Below are positions 5,711 through 6,720 of a stretch of 6,720 bases of DNA, piece after piece. The notes beneath the pieces were generated by a model. The model worked only from the letters and a program-made list of their open reading frames with translations. It did no database searches and was not told the DNA's origin. The DNA is from a bacterium HR39 (GTDB taxonomy: Bacteria; Pseudomonadota; Alphaproteobacteria; Geminicoccales; Geminicoccaceae). Positions within the stretch are counted from its first letter, which is position 1. Each line of letters opens with the position of its first letter. The stretch spans positions 1 to 6,720 of the forward strand of contig BEIP01000077.1 in assembly GCA_002898955.1 (NCBI GenBank), in the 5' to 3' direction. The position numbers were made by a program, and so were the translations under genes.

Positions 5711-6720
5711 GGCGCACACCCACCCTCGACCGCTGGCTGCGGCGCCACTTCCTCTCGCGCCTGCTGCTGGTGGGCATCACCTTCCTCGCCTTCGCGCTGC
5801 TGTTCGACCTCATGGACGCGAGCGACGACATCCTGCCCCGCTCGCACGAACCGCTGGCCGATCTCGGCCGCTACGTGCTGCTGCGCCTGCCCTCGCTGGT
5901 GGGCGAATTCTTCGGCTTCGCCGTCCTCTTCGGCTCGCTGTTCGCCGTGGTGGACCTCTACCGCCACAGCGAGCTCGTGGTGCTGTGGAACGCCGGGCTC
6001 TCCACCGCCGACATCACCCGCCGCCTGCTGCCGCTCGTGGCCGTTCTCTTCCTCGGCCTGCTCGCCGTGGAGGACCGGCTGGTGCCGCCCACCACCGCCA
6101 CGCTGCGCGCCTGGCAGGTGGGACGGTTCTCCGACTCCTTCGAGACCCGCACCGGATCGCGCCTCTTCGCCGAGGTGGGCCGCGACGTGCTGGCGGTGGA
6201 CGCGGCGGCGGCGCGGGGCGGCCGACTCGAGAAGGTGGAGCTGTTCCTGCGCGATTCCGACGGCCTGCTCACCGGCCAGATCCGCGCCGAACGGGCGGAG
6301 GTGCGCGGAGACGCGCTGCGCCTCTTCGCCGGCGTGCGTTACGGCACCGGCACCGGAGCGCCCGAGACGCTGCCGGTCTACGACCACCCCGGCACGGTGG
6401 ACGTGGCCACCCTTTCCCTCATGGCGCGGCCCGCCGCCGAGCTGTCCTGGAGCGAGCTGCGCCGGGTGGTGGCGGCGCGCGGCTACGGCATGCGCCCGGT
6501 GCACGCGCACCGCACCTGGCTGCAGGCGCGCTTCGCCCAGCCGCTGGGGGAGAGCCTGCTGCTGCTCGTCCCCCTCGCCCTGCTGCGCAGCTACCGCCGC
6601 ACCGGCATCACCACCCGCCTCTTCGTCGAGGCGGCGGCGCTGGGCTTCGCCTGGCAGCTCGGCAGCGGGCTGCTGCTGGCCCTCGCCGAGGGCGGCTTCC
6701 TGCATCCGGCCGTCGGCGCC
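5707..6720 (+). CDS. LptG-like permease (YjgP/YjgQ family), 3' partial
   Basis: The second LptF/LptG-family protein is open to the window end with no stop. The 338 visible residues suggest that about 20-50 are missing compared with the usual 360-390. Membrane segments are predicted near 16-36, 62-84, 105-122, 278-294, 303-324 and probably from 328 on. The coupling motif SELVVLWNAGLS (88-99) closely matches that of E. coli LptG. Periplasmic beta-rich sequence lies between about 125 and 250. It starts at an ATG overlapping the LptF-like stop (ATGA). The upstream GGGGTGGGGG run is a poor ribosome site, so translation probably depends on coupling to the upstream gene. It is expected to form a heterodimer with that protein and an LptB ATPase. 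The cargo could be LPS or, as the neighbours suggest, another membrane lipid. Confidence 0.88.
   Translation, partial: MRRTPTLDRWLRRHFLSRLLLVGITFLAFALLFDLMDASDDILPRSHEPLADLGRYVLLRLPSLVGEFFGFAVLFGSLFAVVDLYRHSELVVLWNAGLSTADITRRLLPLVAVLFLGLLAVEDRLVPPTTATLRAWQVGRFSDSFETRTGSRLFAEVGRDVLAVDAAAARGGRLEKVELFLRDSDGLLTGQIRAERAEVRGDALRLFAGVRYGTGTGAPETLPVYDHPGTVDVATLSLMARPAAELSWSELRRVVAARGYGMRPVHAHRTWLQARFAQPLGESLLLLVPLALLRSYRRTGITTRLFVEAAALGFAWQLGSGLLLALAEGGFLHPAVGA

Noticed and set aside
4361..5719. Long open frame of 452 codons on the minus strand opposite the LptF-like gene
   Set aside because: Its translation is rich in His, Gln, Glu and Ala with no domain motif or membrane segments, as expected opposite a high-GC gene. 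The + strand frame has clear LptF features.
5659..6705. Long minus-strand open frame opposite the LptG-like gene
   Set aside because: It has low-complexity Gln/Glu/Ala/His composition and is the antisense shadow of a clear permease gene.
4508..6720. Calling the permease pair the canonical LPS exporter genes lptF and lptG outright
   Set aside because: The family is certain but the cargo is not. The neighbours are lipid enzymes, and whether another lptFG exists in the genome cannot be seen here, so symbols were withheld.

Overview
The window is a GC-rich, gene-dense stretch with every gene on the + strand. It reads as chromosome of a Gram-negative bacterium, probably a high-GC member of the Pseudomonadota. 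The reasons are a poly-hydroxybutyrate-type 3-hydroxybutyrate dehydrogenase, an LptF/LptG-type permease pair (which presupposes an outer membrane), very strong G/C third-position bias, and tight translationally coupled genes. I cannot assign a genus. No RNA gene, insertion sequence, CRISPR array or phage-like sequence is visible, and the only non-coding gap of any size is about 90 bases.

Layout. Positions 1-775 hold D-3-hydroxybutyrate dehydrogenase, missing about three N-terminal residues at the window edge. Positions 776-865 hold a GC-rich inverted repeat, a plausible sigma70-type promoter (TTGGAG, 16 bp, TAGAAT) and a ribosome binding site. From 866 to the window end runs a six-gene operon: a fatty acid hydroxylase/sterol desaturase-family membrane di-iron enzyme (866-1624), a GNAT-fold acyltransferase of about 380 residues (GTG start, 1621-2760), a MobA-like nucleotidyltransferase (2757-3566), a calcineurin-like metallophosphoesterase (3570-4511), an LptF-like permease (TTG start, 4508-5710) and an LptG-like permease (5707 to beyond 6720). 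Four of the five junctions are 4-base overlaps (GTGA, ATGA, TTGA, ATGA) and the fifth is a 3-base gap, so the six products were probably selected to be made together.

Reading of the operon. The order is lipid hydroxylase, N-acyltransferase-like enzyme, nucleotidyltransferase, phosphoesterase, then an inner-membrane lipid-extracting permease pair. This looks like a small pathway that builds or modifies an amphipathic lipid with a polar head group and passes it to an Lpt-type export route. The acyltransferase resembles the YghO-like family to which, from memory, the bacterial ceramide synthase (bCerS) belongs. The working hypothesis is therefore a sphingolipid/ceramide-type pathway with its own LptFG-like exporter. 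The window contains no serine palmitoyltransferase or ceramide reductase, so the product is inferred and flanking sequence would decide it. The 3-hydroxybutyrate dehydrogenase is separated by the palindrome and promoter and is probably a neighbour rather than a member.
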